The notes beneath the pieces were generated by a model that was not told the DNA's origin, did no database searches, and was given only the letters and a program-made list of their open reading frames with translations. A program made the position numbers and the translations under genes. A stretch of DNA of 64,000 bases, taken from positions 558,001 through 622,000 of the forward strand of contig CP097466.1 of the NCBI GenBank assembly GCA_041874725.1, written 5' to 3'. This stretch comes from Duganella sp. BuS-21. GTDB lineage: Bacteria > Pseudomonadota > Gammaproteobacteria > Burkholderiales > Burkholderiaceae_D. Positions 52,198 through 64,000 of the stretch are shown one piece after another. Within the stretch, counting starts at the first letter, position 1; every line of letters begins with the position of its first letter.

Positions 52198-53655
52198 ATG
52201 TTGACAGCCTGCCCTGTATTGCCGGGCGATGTGGCGTTGCGCCCGTCGTCGTTCAAACACCTTTCGACTCTGCTGGCGGCCGCGCTGCTGGCGTACGCCG
52301 GCGCTTCCCACGCGCAGACTGTGCAGGCCTGGATCACCACCGGCGACAAAGCCCAACTGCTGGCCCGCAACGCCGACGCCAGCTTCAAGCCCGGCGCCAA
52401 GGCCGCCACGATTATCGAAGTCGATCCCAAGCAGCGCTTCCAGGAAATGACCGGCTTCGGCGCCGCCATCACCGACGCTTCCGCCTGGCTGATGCAGACC
52501 AAGATGAACGAGCAGCAGCGCGCCGCCCTGCTCAACGAGCTGTTCGGCAAAGCGCCCGGCGTCGGCTTCAGCTTTACCCGCCTGACCATCGGCGCATCCG
52601 ATTTCTCGCGCCACCACTACAGCTTTGACGATATGCCGCCGGGCCAGACCGACCCCGAGCTCAAGCATTTCTCCATCGACCCCAACCGCGCCGATGTGCT
52701 GCCGATTACCAAGGCCGCGCTGGCCATCAATCCGAAGCTGCAGGTGATGGCCTCGCCATGGAGCGCGCCGGGCTGGATGAAGTCCACCGACAGCCTGATC
52801 CAGGGCACGCTGAAGCCGGAAGCGTTCGTGTCGTTCGCCAACTACCTGTCGCGCTACGTCAGCGCGTATCAGAAGGAGGGCGTGCCGATCTACGCGCTGA
52901 CCTTGCAGAACGAACCGCATTTCGAGCCCAAGGATTATCCCGGCATGCGCGTCGACCCGGCCAAGCGCGCCGCCTTCATCGGCGGCCATCTCGGCCCGGT
53001 GCTGGCGAAAGAGCATCCTCGCACCAAGATCTTCGATTGGGACCACAACTGGGATGAACCTGGTTCGCCGGCCGTCGTGCTGAACGATCCGGTCGCCAGC
53101 AAATATGTGGCCGGCGTGGCCTGGCACTGCTACGCCGGCGACGTGCGTGTGCAATCGGCGTTGCACGACCGCTGGCCGGACAAGGAAACCTATTTCACCG
53201 AATGCTCTGGCGGCAAATGGGCACCGGTCTGGTCGGACAATTTGCAGTATTTCGCGCGCGTGCTGGTGATCGGCACCACGCGCGGCTGGGCCAAGGGTGT
53301 GCTGCTGTGGAATCTGGCGCTCGATGAAAACGACGGCCCTTACCTGGGTGGTTGCAAGGAATGCCGTGGCGTGGTCACCATCGACTCGCGCGACGGCAAA
53401 GTCACCCGCAACGAGGAGTATTACGCGCTGGCCCACGCCAGCCGCTTCGTGCGGCAAGGCGCGCGCCGCATCGCGTCCACCAGCGGCTACGACCAGCTCG
53501 ACACAGTCGCTTTCCGCAACGCCGACGACGGTTCGGTGGCGCTGCTGGTGGTGAACTCGGCCAAACAGCCGCGCAGCTTTGCCGTGCGCGTCGGTCAGCG
53601 CAGTTTCGATTACACCTTGCCGGCGGCCAGCGTCGCCACCTTTACCTGGAAATAA
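52198..53655 (+). CDS. Secreted glycoside hydrolase family 30 enzyme
   Basis: A 485-residue enzyme with an N-terminal signal (cleavage near SHAQ, residue 40). A TIM barrel and a C-terminal beta domain are seen. Conserved GH30 blocks: QEMTGFGAAITDASAW, PWSAPGWMK, the acid Glu in TLQNEPHFEP and the nucleophile Glu in YFTECSGGKW. It probably acts on beta-1,6-glucan or a related beta-glucan. The first residues (MLTACPVLPGDVALRPSS) are unusually polar before the hydrophobic core, so a later start is possible. Controlled by the promoter and operator upstream. Confidence 0.93.
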   Translation: MLTACPVLPGDVALRPSSFKHLSTLLAAALLAYAGASHAQTVQAWITTGDKAQLLARNADASFKPGAKAATIIEVDPKQRFQEMTGFGAAITDASAWLMQTKMNEQQRAALLNELFGKAPGVGFSFTRLTIGASDFSRHHYSFDDMPPGQTDPELKHFSIDPNRADVLPITKAALAINPKLQVMASPWSAPGWMKSTDSLIQGTLKPEAFVSFANYLSRYVSAYQKEGVPIYALTLQNEPHFEPKDYPGMRVDPAKRAAFIGGHLGPVLAKEHPRTKIFDWDHNWDEPGSPAVVLNDPVASKYVAGVAWHCYAGDVRVQSALHDRWPDKETYFTECSGGKWAPVWSDNLQYFARVLVIGTTRGWAKGVLLWNLALDENDGPYLGGCKECRGVVTIDSRDGKVTRNEEYYALAHASRFVRQGARRIASTSGYDQLDTVAFRNADDGSVALLVVNSAKQPRSFAVRVGQRSFDYTLPAASVATFTWK

Positions 53656-53692
53656 ACCGGTGCTGCCTCGTGCAGTTTTTTCTACAGATGTT

Positions 53693-53706
53693 TGGAAGCG
53701 CTTCCA
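53693..53706. promoter_or_regulatory. LacI-family operator before the GH5 relic
   Basis: TGGAAGCGCTTCCA is a perfect 14-bp palindrome in the GH30-GH5 gap and matches the operator at 52118-52135 in form. Confidence 0.72.
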
Positions 53707-53723
53707 CATAGGGGAGGTTGAGG

Positions 53724-54732
53724 ATGTCTTTACGCTCGATTTGGTGGACCGGCTTGATGTTGCTGGCCGGCTGCGGCAGTGGCGGCGGTAGTACGCCATC
53801 CGCGCCGCCGCCAGTAGTGGTGACGCCGCCGTTGGTGGTCGCCATCAAGCCGACGCCGGTAACATCGGTCGACGCCATCGCCCAGGCCGAAAAGCGCGGC
53901 ATGTATGTGACCCTTGATCTGCACGGCGCGGTCGGCAGCCAGGGCTGGGAGCAGCACAGTGGATGCGCCGGCAAGAATCTGTACTGGAGCACGCCGGAAT
54001 TCCAGCAGCGCACCGTGTGGCTGTGGCAGCAGGTGGCGGCGCGCTACAAGGATCGCGTCGGCGTGGCCGGCTACAGCGTGCTTAACGAACCGTGGGGCAC
54101 CGACGCCGCCAACCTGGCCGCCGTGGTGAAGACGCTGTACACGGCCATCCGTGCCGTCGATCCGAATCATGTGGTGATCCTGCCCGGTCATAACAGCGGC
54201 ATCAGCGCCTACGGCAAGCCGTCCGAGCAAGGTATGAGCAACGTTGCCTTTGAAATGCATTTCTATCCGGGCCTGTTCGGCTGGAGCCAGATCGGCCTGC
54301 CGGTGCACAAGGATTGGCTGACCTGCGCCGGCGGCAGCTCAGGTAGCAACAGCAGTGGCGTATGCGAATGGGACCGCCGCCTGCGCAATCTCGATTCCGC
54401 TTTCTTCATCGGCGAGATGCAGCCGTGGACCGGCCAGGGCCTGGACCTGGTCGGCCAGATCACCCGCGCTACGTTCGACACCTACGCCAAATACGGTTGG
54501 GCAAGCACCGCGTGGAGCTGGAAAGTGGTGAGCAACAGCGGCGGCCAAGGCAGCGGCACCTGGGGCATGGTCACCAACGCTGCCGGCGCTTCCGTGGCCA
54601 AGACCGACTTCACCGCCGCATCGCTCAGCGATATCGACCCTTTTCAAGTCCTTCGGCAGCCAGCCGTACGAAGTGCATCAGCCGTTGCAGGACTGGATGA
54701 CCAGCAGCACCGCACCACAGCCCTTCCGTTAA
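53724..54732 (+). pseudogene. Broken GH5-type glucanase lipoprotein gene
   Basis: Starts at ATG 53724 after GGGGAGG with a lipobox (LMLLAGC) and a Pro-rich linker, then enters a GH5 barrel in mid-fold at AQAEKRGMYVTLDLHGAVGS. The first strands of the barrel, roughly 80-100 residues, are missing. Both catalytic Glu remain (YSVLNEPWG, FFIGEMQPW). Near 54638-54644 (CCCTTTTC) a 1-bp gain or 2-bp loss shifts the frame. In the shifted frame a natural C-terminus FKSFGSQPYEVHQPLQDW runs to a TAA at 54730-54732, whereas the present frame ends at 54740. Probably non-functional, though a 338-residue product could be made. Confidence 0.72.
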
Positions 54733-54747
54733 AACTATAAGAGTGAG

Positions 54748-57477
54748 ATGACAATGAACAAGCAAACGTATGCAATCAGGATGACCCCCATCGCGGCCGC
54801 CTGCGCCGCCATGGCCTTTGCCGCCAGCCCGGTCCACGCCCAGCAGGCCGGCGGACCGCAAGCCGGCAAGGCCGACGAAGCGCCGGTGCAGGAAGTGGTG
54901 GTGACCGGTATCCGCCGCAGTATCGAAACCTCGATGGCGATCAAGCGCGATTCCGATGCCATCGTCGAAGCGGTGACCGCCGAAGACATCGGCAAGCTGC
55001 CCGATGTTTCCATCGCCGAATCGATCGCCCGCCTGGCCGGCCTGACCGCGCAGCGGGTCGAGGGCCGCGCGCAGTCGATTTCGATCCGCGGCCTGGCGCC
55101 GGACTTTTCCACCACGCTGCTGAACGGCCGCGAGCAAGTCTCGACCAGCAACAACCGTGGCGCCGAATACGACCAGTACCCGTCCGAACTGATGAGCGGC
55201 GTGGTGGTCTACAAGACGCCGGACGCCTCACTGGCCGCCGGCGGCCTGTCGGGCACCGTCGATCTGCAGACCGTGCGTCCGCTCGACCTGCGCCAGCGCA
55301 CCGTGGTGTTCAACGCGCGCGGCGAGCACAATTCCAACGGCAAGCTCAACTCCAACACCTCGGCCAACGGCAACCGCCTGAGCGCCTCGTATGTGGACCA
55401 GTTCCTCAACAACACGCTGGGCATCGCGGTCGGCTACGCCCACCTGGATTCGCCGGGCCAGCAGCAGGAATACAAATCGTGGTGGTGGGGCACCAACCGC
55501 AACCTGCCGGCCAATATGGCCGATGTGGTGACGCTGAACGGTGCCGAAGTGACGGCCTCCTCGCGCGAGCAAAAGCGTGACGGCCTGATGGGTGTGCTCG
55601 AGTACCGTCCGTCCAAGGAATTCCGTAGCACGCTGGACTTGTACTATTCCGAGTTCAAGCAGAACACCACCATGCGCGGCATGATGTGGAACTCGAATCA
55701 GGACAATCCGATCCGCTACAACAATCCGCAAGTGCAGGACGTCGGCGGCACGCGCGTGCTGGTCGGCGGTGCGCTGATCAACCTGGAACCGATCGTGCGC
55801 AACGACTACAACCAGCGCAAGGACAAGCTGAGCGCGCTCGGCTGGAACAACACCTTCAAGCAAGACGGCTGGACCCTGATTGGCGATCTGTCGCACTCGA
55901 GCGCCAAGCGGCGCGAGGAAGTGCTGGAAACCTACGCCGGCCTCGGCCCGGCCAACTCCGGCATCACCGACAACAATTTCCAGTTCCACATTCCGACCGC
56001 CAGCGGCCTGCCGACCTTCACGCCGAGCTTGAATTTCGCCGATCCGAAAATCATCAAGCTGACCGACGTCGGCGGCTGGGGCAAGGATGCGGACATGCAC
56101 CATCCGATCGTTGAAGACAAGCTGAGCTCGGCCAAGGTGTCGGCCAAGAAGGAGCTGGACGGCGTCTTCCGCAACATCGAGGGCGGCGTCAACTTCAGCA
56201 AGCGCGAGAAGACCCACGCCGACACCAACAACTACTGGTTCCTGAAAAACGGCCGCGCCCCGACCACCGTGTCGCCGGACCTGTTGCAGCCATCGAGCTC
56301 GCTGTCGTTCGCCGGCATTCCATCGGTGATGAGCTATGACGTGCTGGGCGCGCTGCACAAGTACTACGACATGCAGCCGGCCCGCCCGAACGACCAGGCG
56401 CTGCAGGACTGGGGCGTGACCGAGAAAGTCACCACCGCCTACGCCCGCGTCGGCCTGGACGCCGACCTCGGCACGATCCCGCTGCGCGGTAATCTCGGCG
56501 TGCAGGCCGTCAACGTCGACCAGAAATCGCGCGGCGCCACCGTCAACGGCGGCACGCTGGGCACCATCAGCGGCGGCGCCAGCTACACCGACGTGCTGCC
56601 GAGCGTGAACCTGAATTTCGATCTCGACAAATACCTGAGCACCACCAATCTGCGCTTCGGCGCGGCCAAGACGGTGGCGCGTCCGCAGATGTCGGACATG
56701 CGTGCCGGTATCTCGGGCGGCGTCGACGCCACCACCCGCATGTGGAACGGCAGCGGCGGCAATCCGAACCTGGAGCCATGGCGCGCCAATTCCTATGACC
56801 TGTCGGTGGAGAAGTACATGGGCAAGCGCAGCTACATCGCCGGCGCGCTCTGGTACAAGAAGCTGCAAAGCTACATCTACAACCAGCAGACCGCGTTCAG
56901 CTTTGCCGGCTTCCCGAATCCGTCGGCGGTGGTGCCGATCCAGGACATCGGCACGCTGAACCGTCCGGCCAACGGCACCGGCGGCATGGTCAAGGGGGTG
57001 GAATTGTCGGGCGCGCTGGACGCCGGCCTGCTGTGGGATAAGCTGGACGGCTTTGGCGTCACCGGCAGCATGTCCGGCACCGAGAGCTCGATCCATCCGA
57101 ACGGTCCGGGCACCAAGGAAAAGTTGCCGGGTCTGTCCGGCGTGGTGTCCAACTTCAGCGTGTACTACGAGCAGAGCGGCTTCTCGGCGCGCGCCAGCCG
57201 CCGCTACCGTTCGGCGTATCGCGGCGAGGTGACCGGCCTGTTCGCACAGCGCGCCTTCAGCGAGATCCTGGCCGAGCGCCAGATCGACCTGCAGCTCGGC
57301 TATGCGATCGAAGAGGGGACGTACAAGGGCTTGTCGTTCCTGTTCCAGGTGAATAACCTGAACAACTCGCCTTACCAGACCCGCCAGGGCAGCGCCTTCA
57401 CCGGCGGCTCTTACGCGCCTGAGCGTTACACCACCTACGGCCGTCAGATGCTGCTGGGCTTGAACTACAAGCTCTAA
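54748..57477 (+). CDS. TonB-dependent receptor (GH30-linked)
   Basis: A 909-residue outer-membrane receptor: signal peptide (about 1-33, cleavage after VHAQ), TonB-box-like EVVVTGIRRS, plug (about 55-190) starting AIKRDSDAIVEAVTAEDIGKL. This is the form common in carbohydrate receptors of Caulobacter-type TonB systems. The barrel ends in GLNYKL. A second ATG at 54754 (MNKQTY) has slightly better spacing from GTGAG and may be the true start. It follows the GH5 relic within 16 bp, so it probably shares the LacI-controlled transcript. Confidence 0.93.
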   Translation: MTMNKQTYAIRMTPIAAACAAMAFAASPVHAQQAGGPQAGKADEAPVQEVVVTGIRRSIETSMAIKRDSDAIVEAVTAEDIGKLPDVSIAESIARLAGLTAQRVEGRAQSISIRGLAPDFSTTLLNGREQVSTSNNRGAEYDQYPSELMSGVVVYKTPDASLAAGGLSGTVDLQTVRPLDLRQRTVVFNARGEHNSNGKLNSNTSANGNRLSASYVDQFLNNTLGIAVGYAHLDSPGQQQEYKSWWWGTNRNLPANMADVVTLNGAEVTASSREQKRDGLMGVLEYRPSKEFRSTLDLYYSEFKQNTTMRGMMWNSNQDNPIRYNNPQVQDVGGTRVLVGGALINLEPIVRNDYNQRKDKLSALGWNNTFKQDGWTLIGDLSHSSAKRREEVLETYAGLGPANSGITDNNFQFHIPTASGLPTFTPSLNFADPKIIKLTDVGGWGKDADMHHPIVEDKLSSAKVSAKKELDGVFRNIEGGVNFSKREKTHADTNNYWFLKNGRAPTTVSPDLLQPSSSLSFAGIPSVMSYDVLGALHKYYDMQPARPNDQALQDWGVTEKVTTAYARVGLDADLGTIPLRGNLGVQAVNVDQKSRGATVNGGTLGTISGGASYTDVLPSVNLNFDLDKYLSTTNLRFGAAKTVARPQMSDMRAGISGGVDATTRMWNGSGGNPNLEPWRANSYDLSVEKYMGKRSYIAGALWYKKLQSYIYNQQTAFSFAGFPNPSAVVPIQDIGTLNRPANGTGGMVKGVELSGALDAGLLWDKLDGFGVTGSMSGTESSIHPNGPGTKEKLPGLSGVVSNFSVYYEQSGFSARASRRYRSAYRGEVTGLFAQRAFSEILAERQIDLQLGYAIEEGTYKGLSFLFQVNNLNNSPYQTRQGSAFTGGSYAPERYTTYGRQMLLGLNYKL

Positions 57478-58004
57478 TTGCTGTTTTGCAAGGCCCAGCC
57501 CGCCCAGCGCGGCCTGGCGCAGCATTTCCGCATTGTTGACCTGCAGGCTGCCGCTCACTTCCACCTCGGTCGCCAGATCGCTGTTGCGCAGGCGCCAGCT
57601 CGCGCGCCTGGCGCCGTAGGCGAACAGCAGGCAGTTGTGTTCCGTCAGCGCGGCCGGCGTCTGCGGTGCGCCGTGCGCGGCGATAGGCTGTTTACCGACC
57701 TGCAGCGCGCATGCCGAGCTGCAGCGCGTGACGGCGCCACCTAGCGCCACCATTGGTTGCCGGGCCACGTGGTGGTGGCGGATAAGCTGCACGTGGCCCA
57801 CAAGGCAACGCCGATCACGCCCAACACCCGCCGCATCCTCAACCGCACCACCGTCCGCGCCGACGGGGTGATCTGGTATGGCGAGAAAAAAACGGCTTAT
57901 TACATGTGTGAATGCCGGACGGAATACTCGATTTATTTCAAGCCGTCCTGGCATGGTCTTCCTTGGTCTGGATTCGTTCTCAATCAAAGACCAAGGGCGT
58001 CGGT
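57478..58004. other. Gene-free stretch with decayed fragments
   Basis: No intact gene. The left part holds a LysR relic on the minus strand (see 57486-57725). The rest, about 57730-58000, has a short plus-strand frame with VRADGVIWYGEKKTAYYM that I do not recognise. Confidence 0.5.
57486..57725 (-). pseudogene. LysR-type regulator relic (effector domain)
   Basis: Read leftward, one frame gives PQTPAALTEHNCLLF, then WRLRNSDLATEVEVSG, then VNNAEMLRQAALGGLGLA. This is the conserved second half of a LysR effector domain. There is no HTH and no start. The match ends within 10 bp of the receptor stop codon, indicating a deletion junction there. Confidence 0.6.
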
Positions 58005-58181
58005 ATGGATCCCTGTGAGCAGATCTTAAGAAAGATCCGTGATCTGGAGGTGCAACTGAAAAAGCGTGAGGCGCAGCTGGCGAAAGATCGATATGATCTT
58101 TTTAATCGCGCTTATGCGCGTAATCCTGGTAATTCAAGAGGATGGAAACTTTCTGCTGGTTTCCCTGGAATATTCGCCTGA
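58005..58181 (+). CDS. Small protein, possible fragment of a polymorphic-toxin C-terminus
   Basis: A 58-residue frame from ATG 58005: a charged helix (ILRKIRDLEVQLKKREAQLA) then DRYDLFNRAYARNPGNS. The motif order resembles the start of toxin domains at the ends of Rhs/polymorphic toxins, but it stops abruptly and no delivery protein is near. Most likely a remnant; function not established. Confidence 0.35.
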   Translation: MDPCEQILRKIRDLEVQLKKREAQLAKDRYDLFNRAYARNPGNSRGWKLSAGFPGIFA

Positions 58182-58326
58182 CAAGGCGCTTTGCGACAGA
58201 GTAGCCGAATTAGTCGGTCAACTAGTGCCCGGCCGCTCCGGCGATGACTCATGGATGGTGGTCGTGATTCAAGCCGGAGAGGTGGTGGATAGTTATTCTG
58301 GAGGCAATCTTCAGGAATTTGCGTGA
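58114..58326 (+). CDS. Hypothetical small protein, possible cognate partner fragment
   Basis: A 70-residue frame overlapping the previous one in another register: VILVIQEDGNFLLVSLEYSPDK then WMVVVIQAGEVVDSYSGGN. It reads like a compact alpha/beta protein. It has no clear ribosome-binding site. Could be the tail of an immunity-type gene; low confidence. Confidence 0.3.
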   Translation: MRVILVIQEDGNFLLVSLEYSPDKALCDRVAELVGQLVPGRSGDDSWMVVVIQAGEVVDSYSGGNLQEFA

Positions 58327-58424
58327 GAATCTGTTATTTCCTGCACGCACAGTTGGCTTGGTGGTCTTTTTAAGCTTGTATTTGAGCTAAACTTCTTGCT
58401 TCTCAAGCTACCTTGACCCGCATC

Positions 58425-61930
<3,506 letters not shown>

Positions 61931-61931
<1 letters not shown>

Positions 61932-62752
61932 TGATGCAGCACAGCGATACCGACATCGAGCTGAAGATGCTGATGGAAGCCATCTACATGAAGTACAGCT
62001 ACGATTTCCGCGACTACACCGGCGCCTCGCAGAAGCGCCGGGTGCAGCATGCGCTCAAGGAAATGGCGTGCGACAGCATTTCGGCGCTGCAGGCGCGCGT
62101 CATCCACGAGCCGGCCGCGTTCAGCCAGCTGCTGCAGTACCTGACCATTCCGGTCACCTCGATGTTCCGCGACCCGACTTATTTCGCCGGCCTGCGTGAA
62201 CACGTGATGCCGGTGCTGAGCACCTATCCGTCGTTGAAGATCTGGATCGCCGGCTGCAGCACCGGCGAGGAAGTGTATTCGATGGCCATCCTGCTCAAGG
62301 AGGAGGGCTTGCTCGAGCGCAGCATGATTTACGCCACCGACATCAACCCGCAATCGCTGGAGAAGGCGCGCAAGGGGGTGTTCCCGCTCGACGCCATGCG
62401 CGAGTACACTGAGAACTACCAGGCCGCAGGCGGCAAGCGCAGCTTCTCGGACTACTACACGGCGGCGTACAATGCCGCGTTGTTCGACAGCTCGCTGTGT
62501 GAAAACGTCACGTTTGCCGATCACAGCCTGGCGACCGATGCCGTGTTTGCGGAAACCCATCTGATCAGTTGCCGTAACGTGATGATTTATTTTAAGAAAA
62601 AACTGCAGGAGCGCGCCTTCGGCCTGTTTCACGAGTCGCTCTGCCATCGCGGTTTCCTCGGCCTCGGCAGCAAGGAAAGCCTCGATTTTTCGGTGTACGC
62701 GCCGCGCTTCGAGCCTGTGATCAAGCGCGAACGCCTGTTCCGCAAGCGCTGA
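61931..62752 (+). CDS. CheR-type protein glutamate methyltransferase
   Basis: A 273-residue SAM-dependent methyltransferase. The N-terminal helical domain has YGVDF-like YSYDFRDYTGASQKRRV, and the SAM motif is WIAGCSTGEEVYSMAI with ISCRNVMIYF near 210. Three ATGs in a row (61928, 61931, 61934) follow GGAG; 61934 has the best spacing. It has no TPR or chemoreceptor partner in the window, so its methyl acceptor may be non-chemotactic. Overlaps the kinase stop. Confidence 0.92.
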
Positions 62753-62757
62753 AGCAC

Positions 62758-63360
62758 ATGGATATCGCCCGCATCCAGGCGGCACTGGCCGGCCGCGCGT
62801 TCGAGGCGGTGGTGATCGGCGCTTCGGCCGGCGGCGTCGGCGCGTTGCTGCAGCTGTTGCCGGGATTGCCGGCCGGTTACGGCCGCGCCGTGGTGGCCGT
62901 GCTGCACATCCCCGAGGGGCGGCAAAGCCAGCTGGCCCAGGTGTTCCAGCAGCGCATGCGGCTGCCGGTGCACGAGGCGCAGGACAAGCAGGCGGTATCA
63001 TCCGGGACGCTGTATTTCGCCGGTTCGGGCTACCATCTCTCGGTAGAGCACGACCGCAGTTTTTCCCTCAGTTGCGAGGCGCCATTGCATTTTGCCCGGC
63101 CCGCAATTGATTATTTGATGGAATCCGCGGCCGACGTCTACGGTCCGGCCCTGGTCGGCATCCTGCTGACCGGCGCCAACCACGACGGCGCCGCCGGGAT
63201 GGCGGCCATCGGTGCGGCGGGCGGCCTGACCGTGGTGCAGTCGCCGCAGGAAGCCGAGGTGCCGACCATGCCGCTGGAGGCGATCCGCCTGCGCACGCCG
63301 GACCTGATCTTATCGCTGGATGAAGTACAAAAATTGCTGATGATGCTGGAGAATAATTAA
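62758..63360 (+). CDS. CheB-type methylesterase, stand-alone catalytic domain
   Basis: A 200-residue protein carrying only the CheB esterase domain, without the usual N-terminal receiver. The catalytic triad is visible: Ser in VIGASAGGVGAL, His in AVLHIPEGRQSQ and Asp in TGANHDGAAGM. Lack of a receiver suggests control through partners encoded next to it. It starts 5 bp after CheR, and its TAA stop overlaps the next ATG (TAATG). Confidence 0.93.
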   Translation: MDIARIQAALAGRAFEAVVIGASAGGVGALLQLLPGLPAGYGRAVVAVLHIPEGRQSQLAQVFQQRMRLPVHEAQDKQAVSSGTLYFAGSGYHLSVEHDRSFSLSCEAPLHFARPAIDYLMESAADVYGPALVGILLTGANHDGAAGMAAIGAAGGLTVVQSPQEAEVPTMPLEAIRLRTPDLILSLDEVQKLLMMLENN

Positions 63361-64000
63361 TGCAAGACGCATCCCCCACCAAGCTGCTGATCGTCGACGA
63401 TCTGCCGGAAAACCTGCAAGCGCTGGAGGCCCTGATCCGGGCTCCCGGGCGTGAAATCTACCAGGCCGGCTCGGGCGAGGACGCGCTGGCCCTGCTGCTG
63501 CAGCACGACTTCGCCATGGCGATACTCGACGTGCAGATGCCGGGCATGGACGGCTTTGAACTGGCCGAACTGATGCGCGGCACCGACAAGACCCGGCAGA
63601 TTCCGATCGTGTTCGTGACGGCGGCGGGCAAGGAGCTCAATTATTCCTTCAAGGGTTACGAGGCCGGCGCGGTCGACATCCTGTACAAGCCGCTCGACCC
63701 GCGCGCGGTGAAGGGCAAGGTGCAAGTATTCGTGGCGCTGTACCAGGCGCGCGAGGCGATGCGGCGCCAGGTCGAGGCGCTGGAGGCGGCGCGCAAGGAG
63801 CAGGAAGCCACCCAGGCCAAGCTGCAGCACGCGCTGGTGATGCGCGACGAATTCATGTCCATGGTGTCGCACGAGATGCGCACGCCGCTCAACACGCTGT
63901 ACCTGGAAACCCAGTTGCGCAAGATGCAACTGGAGCGCGGCAATATGGCGGCCTTCGGCCCCGATCAGCTGCAGCGCATGGTGGCGCGCGACGACCGCCA
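63360..64000 (+). CDS. Response receiver-histidine kinase, 3' partial
   Basis: Starts at ATG 63360 overlapping the CheB stop and runs off the window. A receiver domain (about 1-125; acidic pair in LIVDD, phospho-acceptor Asp in MAILDVQMPGMDG, Lys in LYKPLD) is followed by a coiled coil. Then a HisKA H-box appears in MVSHEMRTPLNTLYLE near residue 170. The ATPase domain would lie beyond the edge. Such receiver-first kinases often integrate the output of an upstream hybrid kinase. Confidence 0.92.
   Translation, partial: MQDASPTKLLIVDDLPENLQALEALIRAPGREIYQAGSGEDALALLLQHDFAMAILDVQMPGMDGFELAELMRGTDKTRQIPIVFVTAAGKELNYSFKGYEAGAVDILYKPLDPRAVKGKVQVFVALYQAREAMRRQVEALEAARKEQEATQAKLQHALVMRDEFMSMVSHEMRTPLNTLYLETQLRKMQLERGNMAAFGPDQLQRMVARDDR

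Noticed and set aside
55228..57987. Long minus-strand frame opposite the second TonB receptor
   Set aside because: A shadow over most of its length; only its upstream end, outside the receptor gene, resembles a LysR domain and was kept as a relic.

Overview
The window looks like a chromosomal segment of a high-GC betaproteobacterium of the Oxalobacteraceae (Massilia/Duganella/Janthinobacterium-like). That placement is an inference from gene content: hemA-prfA-prmC, minCDE, phaA-phaB, a DUF2721 protein, several large TonB-dependent receptors with carbohydrate-active enzymes, and dispersed short hairpin repeats of the TTCCCGC..GCGGGAA kind. No 16S gene is present to confirm it.

Layout. 1-8.3 kb: the end of a degenerate sensor kinase, then a leftward hemA-prfA-dsbB-prmC block, an orphan OmpR-type regulator, a small hydrophobic protein and minCDE. 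8.3-24.4 kb: metabolic genes (metE with divergent metR, phaA-phaB behind a TTGAT-N4-ATCAA site, a proline iminopeptidase, fadH, a CPA2 antiporter, an AhpD-like protein with a MocR-type regulator, a KAS III-like synthase) and a decayed GNAT/azoreductase remnant. 24.5-34.6 kb: envelope and secreted-protein functions: an S41 protease, a Spy/CpxP-like protein, three tandem M13 metallopeptidases, a lipoprotein and a membrane-anchored cytochrome c.

34.8-40.3 kb is a compact, visibly AT-richer genomic island inserted at the 3' end of tRNA-Arg(CCG). It is bounded by perfect 51-bp direct repeats and carries its own tyrosine recombinase. Cargo is a two-gene leftward pair (one membrane protein, one helical protein) and a rightward four-gene unit: a HigB-type toxin, a HigA antitoxin fused to an ImmA/IrrE-type metallopeptidase domain, an unknown 156-residue protein, and a CoiA-like protein with a Cys/His cluster. 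No conjugation or replication genes are seen. This cargo is the best candidate here for an undescribed (possibly defence) system; that role is inference.

41.5-57.5 kb is a polysaccharide utilisation region: GH43, two GH28 enzymes, an unassigned probable glycosidase, GH30, a broken GH5 gene and two TonB-dependent receptors. Pectin-type substrates are suggested for the first part. The GH30/GH5/receptor part is preceded by LacI-type palindromes, with no LacI gene in the window. A 134-bp MITE-like element with 12-bp target duplication sits exactly between two of these genes. 57.5-58.3 kb is a gene graveyard (LysR relic, possible toxin-like fragment). 58.4-64 kb is a signalling operon: triple-receiver hybrid kinase, CheR, CheB, and a receiver-kinase cut by the window end.
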